Positions 15,572 to 16,516 of a stretch of 16,516 nt of DNA are shown here, one piece after another. Position 1 is the stretch's first letter, and each line of letters begins with the position of its first letter. The stretch lies in NCBI GenBank assembly GCA_002730795.1, contig PCAX01000002.1:28769-45284 (forward strand), in the 5' to 3' direction. The DNA comes from Chloroflexota bacterium (lineage in GTDB: Bacteria; Chloroflexota; Dehalococcoidia; Lucifugimonadales; Lucifugimonadaceae). The notes below the pieces were generated by a model that worked only from the letters and a program-made list of their open reading frames with translations, made no database searches and had not been told where the DNA came from. The translations under genes and the position numbers were made by a program.

Positions 15572-15672
15572 CAATTGACAATAGCCGTCTGTCCAATCCA
15601 GAAAATCCACGGAGGCTTCTATTTTGCAAACCAGGCGCTCTCCCAGTGGAGCTAAAGTCCGACTATCAATTG
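15572..15672 (-). ncRNA. tRNA-Ala(UGC)-like element with cloverleaf-like folding potential
   Basis: On the minus strand, TTTAGCTCCACTGGGAGAGC followed by GCCTGGTTTGCAA resembles the 5' half of tRNA-Ala: U8, the D arm GCTC/GAGC and a TTTGCAA anticodon loop with UGC. The expected CCAGG stem partner and a TTCGA T-loop do not follow, so this is not a standard tRNA. The segment is enclosed by CAATTG at both ends and a 7-bp stem ATAGTCG/CGGCTAT whose one G-U pair favours the minus strand. Inner arms GCTC/GAGC, GGTTT/AAGCC and TCTG/CAGA are possible. It lies just after rpe and before convergent rpmB. It could be a decayed tRNA, a structured 3' UTR or chance. Confidence 0.35.
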
Positions 15673-15692
15673 TATGGCCGGTGGATAGAGTA

Positions 15693-16370
15693 TCAGTTGG
15701 ATTTACTTGATTCTATATATTGAAAAAAATCGCTAATTCCGGCTCCCACACCATTTTTGTGTCCGAATAGTCCTGTTCCAGATATTAGTGTCGTCGCTCC
15801 GGCTTTGATTGCCAATTCGACTGTCCCCTTTTTTATTCCTCCGTCGACGGCTAAGTCAATGTGTCGTTTATTTTTGGATATCAACTCAGCTATTTTTTTT
15901 ATTTTTGGAAGGGTTTCGGGCATAAATTGTTGACCTCCAAATCCGGGTTGAACTGTCATAACCAAAATTCGGTCTACGTAATCAATGAAATCATATATTA
16001 TTTCGACAGGTGTTTCTGGTTTAATTGATATTCCTACAGACATTGAAGTCTTTCTTATGGAATTTATGGTTTTGTGGATGTTTTCACACGCCTCTGCATG
16101 GAATGTGAAGATGTTTCCACCGGCTTTACTGAAGGCTTCGATATGATTTTCGGGATTTACCACCATCATGTGTAAATCTATTGGTAGTTTTGTGATAGGT
16201 CTTATGGATTCTAATATCGGTATGCCTATTGTTATATTGGGCACAAATTGACCGTCCATTACATCAAAATGTAATTCATTTGCCTCCGAAGATTCTATTT
16301 CTCCAATGTCAGATCCTAATTGAGTAAAATCTGAAGCCAATAGTGACGCTGATATTTTAAGAGAAGTCAT
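15693..16370 (-). CDS. rpe: Ribulose-phosphate 3-epimerase
   Basis: 225 aa TIM-barrel enzyme that interconverts ribulose-5-phosphate and xylulose-5-phosphate in the pentose phosphate or Calvin pathway; cytoplasmic. SASLLASDF opens the barrel. HFDVMDGQFVPNITIG gives metal ligands His34 and Asp36 (also catalytic), DLHMMV gives His67, and AVDGGI gives Asp176, the second catalytic acid. MTVQPGFGGQQF (138-149) is the mobile loop signature, and ISGTGLFG near the end is the phosphate-binding region. All key residues are present and the length is normal. The start is ATG 16370, 18 nt after the argH stop, with an A-rich leader and no Shine-Dalgarno. It is probably co-transcribed with argH. Confidence 0.96.
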   Translation of the reverse strand: MTSLKISASLLASDFTQLGSDIGEIESSEANELHFDVMDGQFVPNITIGIPILESIRPITKLPIDLHMMVVNPENHIEAFSKAGGNIFTFHAEACENIHKTINSIRKTSMSVGISIKPETPVEIIYDFIDYVDRILVMTVQPGFGGQQFMPETLPKIKKIAELISKNKRHIDLAVDGGIKKGTVELAIKAGATTLISGTGLFGHKNGVGAGISDFFQYIESSKSN

Positions 16371-16388
16371 GTTTGTCGTTTTTTTTTG

Positions 16389-16516
16389 TTAAGGCCAAGT
16401 TTCTGATATAGCAACTTTTGCTGCCTTTAGTTCATCTACAACGCGATTAGGTGCCGTCCCGCCTTTTATATCACGAGACTTAATGGAAGAATCAACAGAT
16501 ATATCTTTTACGGATG
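16389..16516 (-). CDS. argH: Argininosuccinate lyase, C-terminal end (partial)
   Basis: The last 42 codons of a minus-strand gene that enters from the right edge and stops at TAA 16391-16389. The peptide contains SSIKSRDIKGGTAPNRV followed by a short amphipathic helix ending ISETWP. SxxxRxxxGGTAPxxV is the C-terminal signature of argininosuccinate lyase, which releases arginine and fumarate in arginine synthesis; the catalytic residues lie outside the window. Only this tail is visible, so the call rests on one motif. It precedes rpe by 18 nt in the same direction. Confidence 0.72.
   Translation of the reverse strand, partial: SVKDISVDSSIKSRDIKGGTAPNRVVDELKAAKVAISETWP

Noticed and set aside
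15547..15640. Intron-split or permuted tRNA-Ala
   Set aside because: Too little space remains before the rpmB stop for a group I intron and second exon, and no T-arm sequence was found on the other side of the 5' half.
15600..15662. An intact tRNA-Ala gene on the minus strand
   Set aside because: D arm and anticodon loop fit, but the 3' side of the anticodon stem does not pair, no TTCRA T-loop follows, and the 3' end does not pair with the 5' acceptor residues in the standard register.
1..16516. CRISPR arrays, insertion sequences, phage or defence genes
   Set aside because: No regularly spaced repeats, transposase, integrase or nuclease-type genes were seen on either strand.

Overview
The window is AT-rich bacterial DNA with compact, mostly intact genes and no phage, IS or CRISPR signal. 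It reads like a free-living marine bacterium, and my best guess is the Chloroflexota, possibly the SAR202 group. The reasons are the housekeeping block recG / degV / fakA beside a divergent rpmB, the style of the RecG N-terminus, and a backdrop of SDR, FAD-oxidase, amidohydrolase and NHL-propeller genes typical of heterotrophs that eat dissolved organic matter. This assignment is an inference from gene content only; no rRNA or other phylogenetic marker was analysed.

Layout. 1-1265 (-): N-terminal part of an N-acyl-D-amino-acid deacylase-type amidohydrolase, cut by the window edge. 1364-3103 (+): an SDR oxidoreductase followed after 21 nt by an mARC-like MOSC protein. 3179-5650 (+): leucyl-tRNA synthetase. 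A hairpin at 5687-5712 separates it from a convergent beta-propeller gene, 5734-6603 (-). That gene is divergent from an FAD-dependent DAO-family oxidase, 6666-7772 (+), which converges on a second, paralogous propeller gene, 7821-8864 (-). The second propeller gene is in turn divergent from a second SDR, 9024-9830 (+). 9831-10210 has no intact gene but holds a C-terminal remnant of a VIT1/CCC1-family transporter. 10211-15173 (-) is an apparent operon fakA - fakB(degV) - recG. rpmB (15328-15546, +) is divergent from it. 15547-15692 carries a tRNA-Ala-like, foldable element. The right edge is argH (partial) - rpe on the minus strand.

How the parts fit. Core genes (leuS, recG, fakAB, rpmB, rpe, argH) flank and interrupt an accessory catabolic stretch. 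Both propeller proteins keep every residue I can align with the active site of peptidyl-alpha-hydroxyglycine alpha-amidating lyase (PAL): one Arg, three His and one Tyr. With a deacylase, a DAO-type oxidase and two SDRs nearby, they suggest oxidative or hydrolytic processing of N-acyl or amidated amino-acid-like compounds. That pathway is a hypothesis. I did not find a clearly new multi-gene system. The items most worth checking are the PAL-like pair, the tRNA-like element after rpe, the altered KMSKS motif of LeuRS, and the His-to-Tyr change in FakB.
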